From assembly GCF_016881005.1 (NCBI RefSeq), contig NZ_JACOPV010000014.1:124001-188000 (forward strand): 64,000 bases of DNA. The letters run 5' to 3'. The notes beneath the pieces were generated by a model. It was not told the origin of the DNA. It did not search any database and saw nothing but the letters and a program-made list of their open reading frames with translations. A program made the position numbers and the translations under genes. The first letter of the stretch is position 1. Each line of letters begins with the position of its first letter. Below, piece after piece: positions 17,190 to 26,130 of the stretch. Source of the stretch: Pseudomonas arcuscaelestis. Its GTDB lineage: Bacteria > Pseudomonadota > Gammaproteobacteria > Pseudomonadales > Pseudomonadaceae.

Positions 17190-18341
17190 ATGCTGCGCCG
17201 CCGCATGCTCATCATGTTAGGTGTTGTTCTGTTACTCGTGCTGGTTCTTGGAAGCTACAAGGCATTCTCCATCTATCAGCAGGTCCAGATGTTCTCGGCC
17301 CCCAAGCCACCGATCAGCGTGGCGGCGACCGAGTCCAGCGAGCGCGCCTGGCAAAACCGCCTGCCCGCTGTTGGCAGCCTCACCGCCCTGCAAGGCGTCG
17401 ACTTGAGCCTGGAAACCGCAGGCACGGTCAAGAAACTGCAATTTGAATCCGGGCAGAAAGTCAGCAAAGGCCAGCCCCTGCTGGAACTGGACAGCGACGT
17501 TGAGACCGCGCTGCTTGGCACCGCCCAGGCCGACCTGGGCCTGGCCCAGGTGGACTTCAATCGCGGTAGCCAACTGGTCGGCAGCCAGGCTATTTCTCGC
17601 GGAGAATTCGACCGCCTGAGTGCGCAATACAAGCGCAACAAGGCCGTGGTCGATCAGCTCAAGGCTGCGCTGGCGAAAAAGAGCATCAGCGCGCCATTCA
17701 GCGGCACCATCGGCATTCGCCAGGTCGACATCGGTGCCTACTTGGCCAGCGGCACCGTCATTGCCACCCTGCAAGACTTGAGCAGCCTGTATGTCGACTT
17801 CTTCGTCGCCGAGCAGGCCATTCCCAAACTGAGCATCGGCCAGCAAGTGCTGGTCAGCGTTGCCGCTTATCCTCAGCAAACCTTCCCCGGCACAATCAGT
17901 GCAATCAACCCCAAAGTCGAAGACAGCACACGCAACGTACAAGTTCGCGCCACCCTGGCCAATCCAGAGGGCAAGCTGTTGCCTGGCATGTTCAGCAGCC
18001 TGCAGGTGTTGCTGCCCAATCCGCAGCCTCGGGTGGTGGTGCCGGAAAGCGCGGTGACCTACACCCTTTATGGCAACTCGGTGTATGTAGCCGTAGCGAA
18101 GAAGAACGAGGAAGGCCAGGTGCAGAAAAATGCCGAGGGCCAACCCGAATTGGTCGCCCAGCGGCGCTTCGTCGAAACAGGTGAACGTCGCGATGGCCTG
18201 GTGGTGGTCATCAAGGGCCTGGAAGCTGGAGAGCAGGTGGTGACCGCCGGACAGCTGAAACTGACTCAAGGCGCTTCCATCACGATCAGCCCGGATAAGA
18301 CCCTGCAACCAGCGCCCAACACCCCATCACGGATCAACTGA
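17190..18341 (+). CDS. mexV: RND efflux periplasmic adaptor subunit (MexV-like)
   Basis: 383 aa membrane fusion protein. It has an N-terminal hydrophobic anchor (about residues 7-27), then the lipoyl/barrel-sandwich halves (VDLSLETAGTVKKLQFESGQKVSKGQPLLELD and later SISAPFSGTIGIRQVDIGAYL) either side of a helical hairpin, then beta-barrel and membrane-proximal domains. It links the RND permease to an outer membrane channel. AAGGA precedes the ATG. It sits 13 bases before the permease gene and next to the imelysin operon, the same neighbourhood as P. aeruginosa mexVW, which is why that name is used. Confidence 0.87.
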   Translation: MLRRRMLIMLGVVLLLVLVLGSYKAFSIYQQVQMFSAPKPPISVAATESSERAWQNRLPAVGSLTALQGVDLSLETAGTVKKLQFESGQKVSKGQPLLELDSDVETALLGTAQADLGLAQVDFNRGSQLVGSQAISRGEFDRLSAQYKRNKAVVDQLKAALAKKSISAPFSGTIGIRQVDIGAYLASGTVIATLQDLSSLYVDFFVAEQAIPKLSIGQQVLVSVAAYPQQTFPGTISAINPKVEDSTRNVQVRATLANPEGKLLPGMFSSLQVLLPNPQPRVVVPESAVTYTLYGNSVYVAVAKKNEEGQVQKNAEGQPELVAQRRFVETGERRDGLVVVIKGLEAGEQVVTAGQLKLTQGASITISPDKTLQPAPNTPSRIN

Positions 18342-18354
18342 TCGAGGATGCATC

Positions 18355-21300
18355 ATGGCTTTTACCGATCCGTTCATCCGACGTCCGGTGTTGGCCAGCG
18401 TGGTCAGCCTATTGATCGTGTTACTGGGCTTTCAGGCCTGGAGCAAATTGCCGATCCGTCAGTACCCGCAAATGGAAAACGCGCTGATCACAGTCACCAC
18501 CGCCTACCCTGGGGCCAACGCCGAAACCATCCAGGGCTATATCACCCAACCCATGCAGCAAAGCCTGGCCAGTGCCGAGGGCATCGACTACATGACCTCG
18601 GTGAGTCGACAGAATTTTTCGGTTATTTCCATTTACGCCCGCATTGGCGCAGACAGCGACCGCCTGTTTACCGAACTGCTGGCCAAGGCCAACGAGGTAA
18701 AGAACAAACTGCCTCAAGATGCCGAAGACCCGGTGTTGAGCAAGGAAGCCGCCGACGCTTCGGCGCTGATGTACATCAGTTTCTACAGCAGCGAGTTGAG
18801 CAATCCGCAGATCACCGATTACCTGTCACGGGTGATTCAGCCCAAGCTGGCTACCCTGCCCGGCATGGCCGAGGCGGAAATCCTCGGCAACCAGCTGTTT
18901 GCCATGCGCCTGTGGATCGACCCGGTGAAACTGGCAGGGTACGGCCTGAGCGCTAATGAGGTAACCGATGCCGTACGACGCTACAACTTTCTCTCGGCAG
19001 CCGGCGAGGTCAAGGGCGAATACGTGGTGACCAGCATCAATGCCACCACTGAACTGAAAACCGCCGAGGCCTTCGCCAGTATTCCACTCAAGACCAGCGG
19101 CGACAGTCGGGTGCTGCTCGGCGACGTGGCGCGCGTCGAAATGGGCGCGGAAAATTACGACACCGTCAGCTCTTTCGATGGCACGCCTTCGGTGTACATC
19201 GGCATCAAGGCCACCCCCGGCGCCAACCCGCTGGATGTGATCAAGGAAGTACGCAAGTTGATGCCGGAGCTGGAAAGCCAGCTGCCACCCAACCTCAAGG
19301 CGTCCATCGCCTACGACGCCACTCTGTTCATCCAGGCATCGATCGATGAGGTAGTGAAAACCCTGGTCGAAGCGGTGCTGATCGTCATCGTCGTGGTGTT
19401 TCTGTTTCTCGGCGCCTTACGTTCGGTATTGATTCCGGTCATTACCATTCCCCTGTCGATGATCGGCGTGCTGTTCTTCATGCAACTGATGGGTTACTCG
19501 CTGAATCTGCTGACCTTACTGGCAATGGTGCTGGCTATTGGTTTGGTGGTGGACGATGCCATTGTCGTGGTGGAAAACATCCATCGGCATATCGAAGAGG
19601 GCAAGACACCGTTCGATGCAGCCCTGGAGGGCGCCAGGGAAATCGCCATGCCGGTGGTGTCGATGACCATCACCCTGGCGGCGGTGTACGCCCCCATCGG
19701 CTTTCTGGAAGGCCTTACCGGGGCGCTGTTCAAGGAATTCGCCCTGACCCTCGCCGGTGCGGTGGTAATTTCCGGCATTGTTGCCCTGACACTGTCGCCA
19801 ATGATGTGCGCCATGCTCCTGCGCCACGAACAAAACCCCAGCGGCCTGGCACACCGCCTCGACAAGCTGTTCGAAGGTCTCAAGGTGCGCTATCAGAAGC
19901 TCCTGCATGCCACCCTCAACACTCGGCCTGTGGTGCTGGTTTTCGCGGTAATCGTACTGTGCCTGATTCCAGTGTTCCTGATGTTTACCAAGAACGAGCT
20001 GGCCCCGGATGAAGATCAAGGCGTGATTTTCATGATGGCCACCGCACCGCAGCCCACCAACCTCGACTACCTGAACGCCTACACCGATGAGTTCATCGAA
20101 ATCTTCAAGGCCTTCCCCGAGTACTATTCCTCGTTCCAGATCAACGGCTTCAACGGTGTGCAGTCGGGCATCGGCGGGTTCCTACTCAAACCCTGGAACG
20201 AGCGCAGTCGTACCCAAATGGAACTGTTGCCACTGGTGCAAAGCAAACTTGAGGGCATTGCCGGCCTGCAGATCTTTGGTTTCAACCTGCCCTCCTTGCC
20301 TGGCACCGGTGAAGGCCTGCCATTCCAGTTCGTGATCAATACCGCCAACGACTACGAGTCGTTGCTGGAGGTGGCCGAACGGGTCAAGGCGCGCGCCCAG
20401 GATTCAGGCAAGTTTGCCTTCCTCGACATTGACCTGGCCTTTGACAAGCCGGAGGTCGTCGTTGAAATCGATCGGGCCAAGGCCGCGCAAATGGGGGTGT
20501 CCATGGATGCCCTGGGCGGCACCCTGGCGACGTTGCTGGGCGAAGCGGAGATCAACCGCTTTACCATCGATGGTCGCAGCTACAAGGTGATCGCCCAGGT
20601 CGAACGCCCCTATCGGGACAATCCCGACTGGCTGAGTAATTACTACGTAAAAAGCCAGCAAGGCCAGATGTTGCCGTTATCGACCCTGATTACCATCAAC
20701 GACCGTGCGCGGCCCCGCCAGCTCAACCAGTTCCAGCAACTCAACTCGGCGATCATCCAGGGTTTCCCCATGGTCAGCATGGGGGAAGCATTGGAGACCG
20801 TGCGCAACATTGCCCGCGAAGAAGCCCCGCAAGGCTACGCCGTGGACTACGCCGGTGCCGCACGGCAATTCGTCCAGGAAGGTAGCGCGCTATGGGTGAC
20901 ATTTGGCTTGGCGCTGGCAATCATCTTTCTGGTGTTGGCAGCGCAGTTCGAGAGTTTCCGCGATCCACTGGTGATCCTGGTCACCGTACCCTTGTCGATC
21001 TGCGGGGCCCTGATTCCACTGTTCCTCGGCATCTCGAGCATGAACATCTACACCCAGGTCGGTTTGGTGACGCTCATCGGCTTGATCAGCAAACACGGAA
21101 TTCTGGTCGTCGAATTCGCCAACCAGTTACGTGATAGCAAGGGGCTTACTGCCCGGGAGGCAGTGGAGGAAGCGGCTGCAATTCGCTTGCGCCCAGTATT
21201 GATGACCACGGCGGCGATGGTCTTCGGGATGTTCCCGCTGATTCTGGCGGACGGTGCGGGGGCGGTAAGTCGTTTCGACATCGGAATTGTCATCGCCACC

Positions 21301-21429
21301 GGCATGTCGGTGGGCACCATGTTTACCCTGTTCGTCCTGCCGTGTGTCTACACCCTGCTGGCACGAGCGGATAAACCTCAGACCGCCCCGGCCAAAACCC
21401 AAGCGAGCCTGCCTCGCGATCCGCTGTAA
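18355..21429 (+). CDS. mexW: RND multidrug efflux permease (MexW-like)
   Basis: 1024 aa, typical length for an HAE-1 RND pump with 12 transmembrane helices and two large periplasmic loops. The proton-relay Asp pair is present in TM4 (IGLVVDDAIVVVENIHRH). The N-terminus FTDPFIRRPVLASVVSLLIVLLG and the TM11 segment GLISKHGILVVEFANQLRD are standard. Drugs are captured from the periplasm and passed through the adaptor to an outer membrane channel. No channel gene follows, so a shared channel such as OprM must be used, as reported for MexVW. Substrates cannot be read from sequence. Confidence 0.9.
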   Translation: MAFTDPFIRRPVLASVVSLLIVLLGFQAWSKLPIRQYPQMENALITVTTAYPGANAETIQGYITQPMQQSLASAEGIDYMTSVSRQNFSVISIYARIGADSDRLFTELLAKANEVKNKLPQDAEDPVLSKEAADASALMYISFYSSELSNPQITDYLSRVIQPKLATLPGMAEAEILGNQLFAMRLWIDPVKLAGYGLSANEVTDAVRRYNFLSAAGEVKGEYVVTSINATTELKTAEAFASIPLKTSGDSRVLLGDVARVEMGAENYDTVSSFDGTPSVYIGIKATPGANPLDVIKEVRKLMPELESQLPPNLKASIAYDATLFIQASIDEVVKTLVEAVLIVIVVVFLFLGALRSVLIPVITIPLSMIGVLFFMQLMGYSLNLLTLLAMVLAIGLVVDDAIVVVENIHRHIEEGKTPFDAALEGAREIAMPVVSMTITLAAVYAPIGFLEGLTGALFKEFALTLAGAVVISGIVALTLSPMMCAMLLRHEQNPSGLAHRLDKLFEGLKVRYQKLLHATLNTRPVVLVFAVIVLCLIPVFLMFTKNELAPDEDQGVIFMMATAPQPTNLDYLNAYTDEFIEIFKAFPEYYSSFQINGFNGVQSGIGGFLLKPWNERSRTQMELLPLVQSKLEGIAGLQIFGFNLPSLPGTGEGLPFQFVINTANDYESLLEVAERVKARAQDSGKFAFLDIDLAFDKPEVVVEIDRAKAAQMGVSMDALGGTLATLLGEAEINRFTIDGRSYKVIAQVERPYRDNPDWLSNYYVKSQQGQMLPLSTLITINDRARPRQLNQFQQLNSAIIQGFPMVSMGEALETVRNIAREEAPQGYAVDYAGAARQFVQEGSALWVTFGLALAIIFLVLAAQFESFRDPLVILVTVPLSICGALIPLFLGISSMNIYTQVGLVTLIGLISKHGILVVEFANQLRDSKGLTAREAVEEAAAIRLRPVLMTTAAMVFGMFPLILADGAGAVSRFDIGIVIATGMSVGTMFTLFVLPCVYTLLARADKPQTAPAKTQASLPRDPL

Positions 21430-21475
21430 CTGCTCATGCGTGGCTGCGAGGCAGGCGTGCGTTAAGCACCCTCCG

Positions 21476-21700
21476 TCAGCTTTGTGGGCGCAAGCCTTGG
21501 CTCATGCCAAACAGGAAAAGCAGCAGGTCATGGTCAGGACTGGCAGTTACCTGACTCTTGACCAACCGCGGTAGCGGACACTGCTCGGCAGCGGCATGAC
21601 TGAAAACCACGGGTCCAGGTTCCTCCCAGGCCGCAACGGCAGCAGTGGCCACCCCTAGGGCTGCCACCAGAAACAAACCTCGAGCTATTTCTAGTTTCAT
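21476..21700 (-). CDS. Small secreted protein of unknown function (ColR-linked operon)
   Basis: 74 aa. It has a signal peptide (KLEIARGLFLVAALGVATAAVA, likely cleaved after AxA) and then a mature part of about 50 residues with a single Cys. The ATG overlaps the inaA stop (TAATG), which strongly supports translation and operon membership. P. aeruginosa has an uncharacterised gene at the same position. No domain recognised. It is convergent with mexW, 46 bases away. Confidence 0.68.
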   Translation of the reverse strand: MKLEIARGLFLVAALGVATAAVAAWEEPGPVVFSHAAAEQCPLPRLVKSQVTASPDHDLLLFLFGMSQGLRPQS

Positions 21701-22407
21701 TACTCTAAACCTTTGACTGCGCTGCCAAACGCCGTTTTGTAAAAGTAGAGTAGCTTTCGCCATTCTGCGTCATTGAATGACGAATGGCGGCGCAGTTGCT
21801 TTAGGTCGTTGGCCGCTGCGCGATGGCAGCTGATACGTCGTCGGCATTTTTCGAGGTCGAGCAGCGCCACTTCGGCGCGGGCCTCATCGCCTTCACCTAT
21901 CACCTTGATGAACACATGCTTGCCGTACAGGCAGCCGTGTTGCCAATGACCGCGGTGCATACGTGCCAGGTTCTGTGCCAAATCCTGCAGCATGCGCTCA
22001 TGCAGGGCATCGCTGTAACGTTCGCGCGCGCCACTGGCGTACCAGTTGTCGCTATCCTCGAAGCCGTCCAGCGCCTTGCTTACCAGCAATGCGCGCCATT
22101 GATTCTGCGCATCACGCTCGACGCCGCAATAAACGACATGCGGGACGCGCACGCCCAATTGCGCGAAGCTGTTGATTGCATCGTACTCACGCAATACCGT
22201 CGGGCGGCCGAATGGGTGCATCAGGCTGCGGTAGATATGTCCAATCTGGCGTTTGGAATACAGCGTTTGGCCATTTTCATCATTGAGCCGCTGCACACCG
22301 CTTTCCCCACCACGGCGCTGGTTCGGCTCTTCCACCCACTCGCCCTGTTGCTGCCAGAAATGGTCAAACCGATTTGCTGCCGTTGGTTCTGAACGCCCTA
22401 CCGCCAT
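21700..22407 (-). CDS. inaA: InaA-family Kdo/WaaP-like lipopolysaccharide kinase
   Basis: 235 aa protein of the protein-kinase-like fold. A catalytic-loop-like motif HGCLYGKHVFIK stands where WaaP kinases have HxDLYxxH, and an LLDLEKCRRR segment is in the metal-binding (DFG-like) place. The HGDL Asp is replaced by Cys, so activity should be tested rather than assumed. Family members act on LPS core sugars at the inner membrane; inaA is a stress- and weak-acid-inducible gene. It is the middle gene of a methyltransferase-inaA-small protein operon, controlled by a ColR-type site. Confidence 0.83.
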   Translation of the reverse strand: MAVGRSEPTAANRFDHFWQQQGEWVEEPNQRRGGESGVQRLNDENGQTLYSKRQIGHIYRSLMHPFGRPTVLREYDAINSFAQLGVRVPHVVYCGVERDAQNQWRALLVSKALDGFEDSDNWYASGARERYSDALHERMLQDLAQNLARMHRGHWQHGCLYGKHVFIKVIGEGDEARAEVALLDLEKCRRRISCHRAAANDLKQLRRHSSFNDAEWRKLLYFYKTAFGSAVKGLE

Positions 22408-22413
22408 GCCTTA

Positions 22414-23094
22414 CTACCCCTTACGCAATACATAAACTCGCCACATGGCATAGAGCGGCAAAAAGTCCAAACGTTCCTGGATTCGGAATCCAGCGGCTTG
22501 GAACTCTTCTTCGACCGTGGCAACCGGTAACACAAAGCGATTCTGATAACTGTCCTTTCCGGTTTCAGCGTAACGATCTTTTTCGAGCTTTTTGCGCCGC
22601 CAGGCTTTGAAATTGCCGTCTACCCACAGCGACAAGATTACGCTATCGCGGGTAACCCGTTGAAATTCAGAGAGAATTGTTTTCCGATGGGCAGCATCAC
22701 CGATATGGTGCATCAGACGCATACAGAAAATACTGTCGACCGAGTTGTCCGGCAAGTCGATCGCGAAGGCGGATGTCTGCAAGGTCCGTACCCGCTCGAC
22801 AATATGCGCAGGTTGCGACTTTGTGGCGGTCTCCAGCATTGCCTCGGAGTTGTCCGCACCAATGATCACGCGATTGGGCTTTTCTGCGAGCAAAGGCCAG
22901 AAGCGGCCCGCGCCGCAGGGAAGGTCGAGCACCAACCCTGGTTCACCAACCAGGGCCAGCGCGCGACGGGCCAATTGTTCATCCCGCTGGTGAGACAGGC
23001 GCCGAGCCAAGCCATCCTGATGCTTGAGAAAGTACTCCTGGGCGTGTTGCTGGTCGTACTTCTCGGAAAACTCGAGTTTGATGGGGCTACGCAT
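22414..23094 (-). CDS. Class I SAM-dependent methyltransferase
   Basis: 226 aa. The SAM-binding motif I is VLDLPCGAGRFWPLL, followed by an acidic loop IGADNSEAML and the motif RVTRDSVILSLW. The N-terminal extension KYDQQHAQEYFLKHQDGL is typical of UbiE/COQ5-like small methyltransferases. The ATG at 23094 follows AGGAG; a longer frame to 23124 lacks a site. It heads the ColR-linked operon, so an envelope-related substrate is possible, but nothing in the sequence identifies it. Confidence 0.83.
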   Translation of the reverse strand: MRSPIKLEFSEKYDQQHAQEYFLKHQDGLARRLSHQRDEQLARRALALVGEPGLVLDLPCGAGRFWPLLAEKPNRVIIGADNSEAMLETATKSQPAHIVERVRTLQTSAFAIDLPDNSVDSIFCMRLMHHIGDAAHRKTILSEFQRVTRDSVILSLWVDGNFKAWRRKKLEKDRYAETGKDSYQNRFVLPVATVEEEFQAAGFRIQERLDFLPLYAMWRVYVLRKG

Positions 23095-23161
23095 GGTGCA
23101 TCTCCTGACTCCAATGCCGCCCACCTTAAGCAGGCAAGCGTCAGCGCCAGGTTATGCCCGT

Positions 23162-23177
23162 GTGAAAAATTCGTTAG
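23162..23177 (-). promoter_or_regulatory. ColR-type binding site upstream of the methyltransferase-inaA operon
   Basis: Read on the minus strand, 23177 to 23162 is CTAACGAATTTTTCAC. As I recall, the published ColR consensus is YYNASNNYTTTTTCAC. The site matches at every fixed position, with one deviation at position 8 (A instead of a pyrimidine). It lies 68 bases upstream of the operon start. Confidence 0.72.
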
Positions 23178-23204
23178 CTGCGCCGATAAACGCTACAGAA
23201 CATT

Positions 23205-24503
23205 TCACGCATCTTCGAGGGAACGTTCCGGACCACGGCTCAGGTCCACATGAAAGCAGCAACCATGGGGCTCCATCGCGGTCAGGCGTACCGTCCAGTT
23301 CTGGTCATCACAAATTCGTTGAACCAGCGACAGCCCAAGACCAAGGCCCTCTCCTCGCCGCTCATCGCCACGAACAAAAGGACGGAACATGGCTTCACGT
23401 TGTTCTTCCGGGATTCCCACGCCACTGTCCTCGACCCTGAACCCTTCCGGTTCCAGAATCAGGCGAATGAACCCGTAGTCGGTGTAATGCGCGGCATTGC
23501 GCAGCAAGTTACCCATGACCGCCTGCAGGAATGTGGCGTTGTACAGTTTGGTAGAACCCGCATGGGCGTCGTAATGCAACGTCAACCCTTTCTGCTCGAT
23601 GGTGTCACGCCAGACGCCAACCAGATCGTCCGCCACTTCCTTGATACTCGCCTGCGATGCCACTGCACCTTCGTCACGCTGGGCACGGGCCAACATCAGG
23701 AAGGTTTTCACCAACTCCTGCATTTCTTCGGTGGCGCGGGCGATTCGCTCAACCTGGGAGCGCGCGCGGGTATCGATATTGGGATTGACCAGCAACAGCT
23801 CGCACGAGCTGGCCAGCACCATCAATGGTGTACGCAACTCGTGGCTGACATCACTGGTGAATAACCGCTCGCGCGTCAGGGCATCGCGCAGACGTCCAAG
23901 GGTGTCGTCAAAGGCGACGGCCAGTTGCCCGACTTCGTCATCCGCGTAGTCCGGTGCTAGCGGCGGGGCCAGGCCCAGCAACTGGTCCCGGTGTCGCACC
24001 TGATGCGCCAGGCGAATAACCGGCGCCATCACCCGTCGCGCCAACACCCAGCCCAGAAACACGGCCAGCACCAGGCTCAAGACAAAGCCCACCACCACAA
24101 CGGCGAACAGCACGCGCTCACGTTCTTCGAAATCGCTCTGGTCCTGCAGCAGAACATAGCGCCGTCCATCCACGATCTCGACCATGGCGTGATAGGACAA
24201 CTCTTCACGGAACACTTCGTGAAAGCCCGGGCTCAAGTGGCGCAAGTCCTTGGGCATTTCGAAATCGTCGCGCCCGCCACTGTAATAGAACAACTGGTCC
24301 GGACGCGGCCTGTGGCTCCAGTCATTGACACTGTCCATGCGCAGCAAACGCTGCAGGTCACCACCAAGCACTGCCGAGATAAGGCGCTCTTCAACCAGAT
24401 GCACAGTGGCAACGATACCGAATGCGAACGCGCCAGCCACCAGCGCACTCATCAAGGCAAAGGCAATGATGATCCGCTGGGCAAGGCTTTGTTTAAACTC
24501 CAT
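23205..24503 (-). CDS. colS: Sensor histidine kinase ColS
   Basis: 432 aa inner-membrane kinase. It has two transmembrane segments (about 11-33 and 131-155) around a roughly 100-residue periplasmic sensor, then HAMP, HisKA with His221 in FTSDVSHELRTPL, and HATPase. The periplasmic residues reported as needed for zinc/iron sensing in P. putida ColS are present in register: His35, Glu38, His95, Glu96, His105, and the ExxE motif at 126-129. The ATG at 24503 overlaps the end of colR by 11 bases; longer upstream frames lack support. Confidence 0.93.
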   Translation of the reverse strand: MEFKQSLAQRIIIAFALMSALVAGAFAFGIVATVHLVEERLISAVLGGDLQRLLRMDSVNDWSHRPRPDQLFYYSGGRDDFEMPKDLRHLSPGFHEVFREELSYHAMVEIVDGRRYVLLQDQSDFEERERVLFAVVVVGFVLSLVLAVFLGWVLARRVMAPVIRLAHQVRHRDQLLGLAPPLAPDYADDEVGQLAVAFDDTLGRLRDALTRERLFTSDVSHELRTPLMVLASSCELLLVNPNIDTRARSQVERIARATEEMQELVKTFLMLARAQRDEGAVASQASIKEVADDLVGVWRDTIEQKGLTLHYDAHAGSTKLYNATFLQAVMGNLLRNAAHYTDYGFIRLILEPEGFRVEDSGVGIPEEQREAMFRPFVRGDERRGEGLGLGLSLVQRICDDQNWTVRLTAMEPHGCCFHVDLSRGPERSLEDA

Positions 24504-25176
24504 CACGGCCCTCGGCCAAGCGGTAACCGACGCCATGCACGGTGTGCAGCAAAGGACGCTCGAAAGGCTTGTCGATAACTTGGCGTAGTTGATGTACGTG
24601 GCTGCGCAAGCTGTCGCTGTCAGGGCAATCATCGCCCCACAACGCTTCTTCCAACACCTCGCGACGCAGCACATGCGGGCTCTTCTGCATCAATACCGCC
24701 AGCAGCTTCAAGCCAACCGGGTTGAGCTTGAGCAATTTTGCGTCGCGGGTAACCTCCAGGGTATCCAGATCGTAGATCAGGTCACTGACCTGCAGCGTAC
24801 GCCGACCGCCACCCTGGGCGCGGCGCAGTACCGCTTCGATACGGGCCGCCAGCTCCGACAACGCGAAGGGCTTGAGCAGGTAGTCATCGGCGCCGGAGCG
24901 AAAGCCCTGCAAGCGGTCATCGAGCTGATCGCGAGCGGTGAGCATGATCACTGGCGTATCGCGACGAGCGTCTTCACGCAGGCGCTTGCACAGGGTGTAG
25001 CCATCAATGCCCGGGAGCATGATGTCGAGCACGATCAAGTCATAGTGTTCAGTGGCTGCCAGGTGCAAACCTGACAGTCCATCCTGGGCACAATCCACCG
25101 TATACCCTTTCAACCCCAGGTAATCGGCCAGATTGGCGAGGATATCGCGGTTGTCTTCAACCAATAGAATTCGCAT
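24493..25176 (-). CDS. colR: Response regulator ColR (OmpR family)
   Basis: 227 aa. The receiver domain has the phospho-acceptor Asp51 (LIVLDIMLPGIDGY), with the winged-helix OmpR-type DNA-binding domain after residue 125. With ColS it controls membrane stability, root colonisation and tolerance to zinc, iron and phenol in P. putida. Both flanking units here carry a ColR-type site (23162-23177 and 25271-25286), so the locus looks like a self-contained regulon core. It is divergent from the PAP2 gene. Confidence 0.94.
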   Translation of the reverse strand: MRILLVEDNRDILANLADYLGLKGYTVDCAQDGLSGLHLAATEHYDLIVLDIMLPGIDGYTLCKRLREDARRDTPVIMLTARDQLDDRLQGFRSGADDYLLKPFALSELAARIEAVLRRAQGGGRRTLQVSDLIYDLDTLEVTRDAKLLKLNPVGLKLLAVLMQKSPHVLRREVLEEALWGDDCPDSDSLRSHVHQLRQVIDKPFERPLLHTVHGVGYRLAEGRDGV

Positions 25177-25270
25177 GGAGCTTCTCCCGTCCGGGGCATT
25201 TGCCTGCTTGGCAGGCGCAGCTTACGGCCATCAGCCACGCTCGGCTAGGTGGCCGAGACTTTATTGCAAG

Positions 25271-25286
25271 CTAACGATTTTTTCAC
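25271..25286 (+). promoter_or_regulatory. ColR-type binding site upstream of the PAP2 gene
   Basis: CTAACGATTTTTTCAC matches the recalled ColR consensus YYNASNNYTTTTTCAC at all 16 positions. It stands 80 bases before the PAP2 phosphatase start and 95 bases from the divergent colR start, so it could serve either direction. It is nearly identical to the site at 23162-23177. Confidence 0.78.
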
Positions 25287-25365
25287 TTTGTCTTCACGGA
25301 CAAGTTATAGCCTCTCCTTGAGAATTGCCGGTCCGGATTGCCACTTCGACCTGCCTGGACCTGCC

Positions 25366-26130
25366 ATGTCCCTACCCGCCGCTTCTCGCCCGCTCAATTT
25401 GTGGATCGCCCTTGGGGGGCCCCTGGTCATTGCCCTGACCCTTGTTTTGCTAGAGCTCACCTCTCTGGACATGGACCTGGCCAAACTGGCATTCGATCCA
25501 GTGGCGGGTCAGTTTGTAGGGCGCCACAGCTACTTCCTCGAAGACATCCTGCATGACCGCGCCAAACAGGCAGTCATTCTGCTTAGCGTGGGCGCCATCA
25601 TTGCTTATATCTCAAGCTTTTTTTGGTCACGCCTTAAAGGCTGGCGCCGAGAGTTGGGGTATCTGGTACTGGCGATGGCCTTGTCGACCAGTTTCGTTAC
25701 CCCGGTAAAAGCGGTTACCGCGGTGCAATGCCCGTGGAGCCTGAAGGAATTCGGCGGTAAGGAAACCTACAGCGAACTGCTCAGCACCCGTCCCGCCACC
25801 GACAAACCTGGGCGTTGCTGGCCGGGTGGTCATGCGGCAACGGGCTTCACCCTGTTTGCCCTGTTCTTCGCCCTGCGCGACCGCCACCCACGCCTGGCCC
25901 GCGCAGCGTTGCTGTTCGCCTTTGGCCTGGGCACGGTCTTCTCGATTGGGCGCATGCTGCAAGGCGCGCACTTCTTCTCGCACAACGTGTGGACTGCCGT
26001 GTTCTGCTGGCTGATCAGTTTGGGCTGCTATTACTGGGTGCTGTATCGAAAACCGGCGTCTGTCGCTGTGGGCGCAGCGCAGCGACAACGCGACATGACC
26101 CGTGATAGCGCCAATTCAGCCACCCCCTGA
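25366..26130 (+). CDS. PAP2-superfamily membrane phosphatase (ColR target)
   Basis: 254 aa protein with about six hydrophobic segments. PAP2 (acid phosphatase) motifs are recognisable but slightly altered: KAVTAVQCPW, then PGGHAATGF (usually PSGH), then GRMLQGAHFFSHNVWTAV (usually SRxxxxxHxxxD, with Asn in place of Asp). Family members dephosphorylate lipid A, undecaprenyl pyrophosphate or phosphatidate at the periplasmic face. ATG at 25366 is chosen over in-frame upstream starts because the ColR-type site lies before it. A role in outer membrane remodelling under ColRS control fits the context. Confidence 0.83.
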   Translation: MSLPAASRPLNLWIALGGPLVIALTLVLLELTSLDMDLAKLAFDPVAGQFVGRHSYFLEDILHDRAKQAVILLSVGAIIAYISSFFWSRLKGWRRELGYLVLAMALSTSFVTPVKAVTAVQCPWSLKEFGGKETYSELLSTRPATDKPGRCWPGGHAATGFTLFALFFALRDRHPRLARAALLFAFGLGTVFSIGRMLQGAHFFSHNVWTAVFCWLISLGCYYWVLYRKPASVAVGAAQRQRDMTRDSANSATP

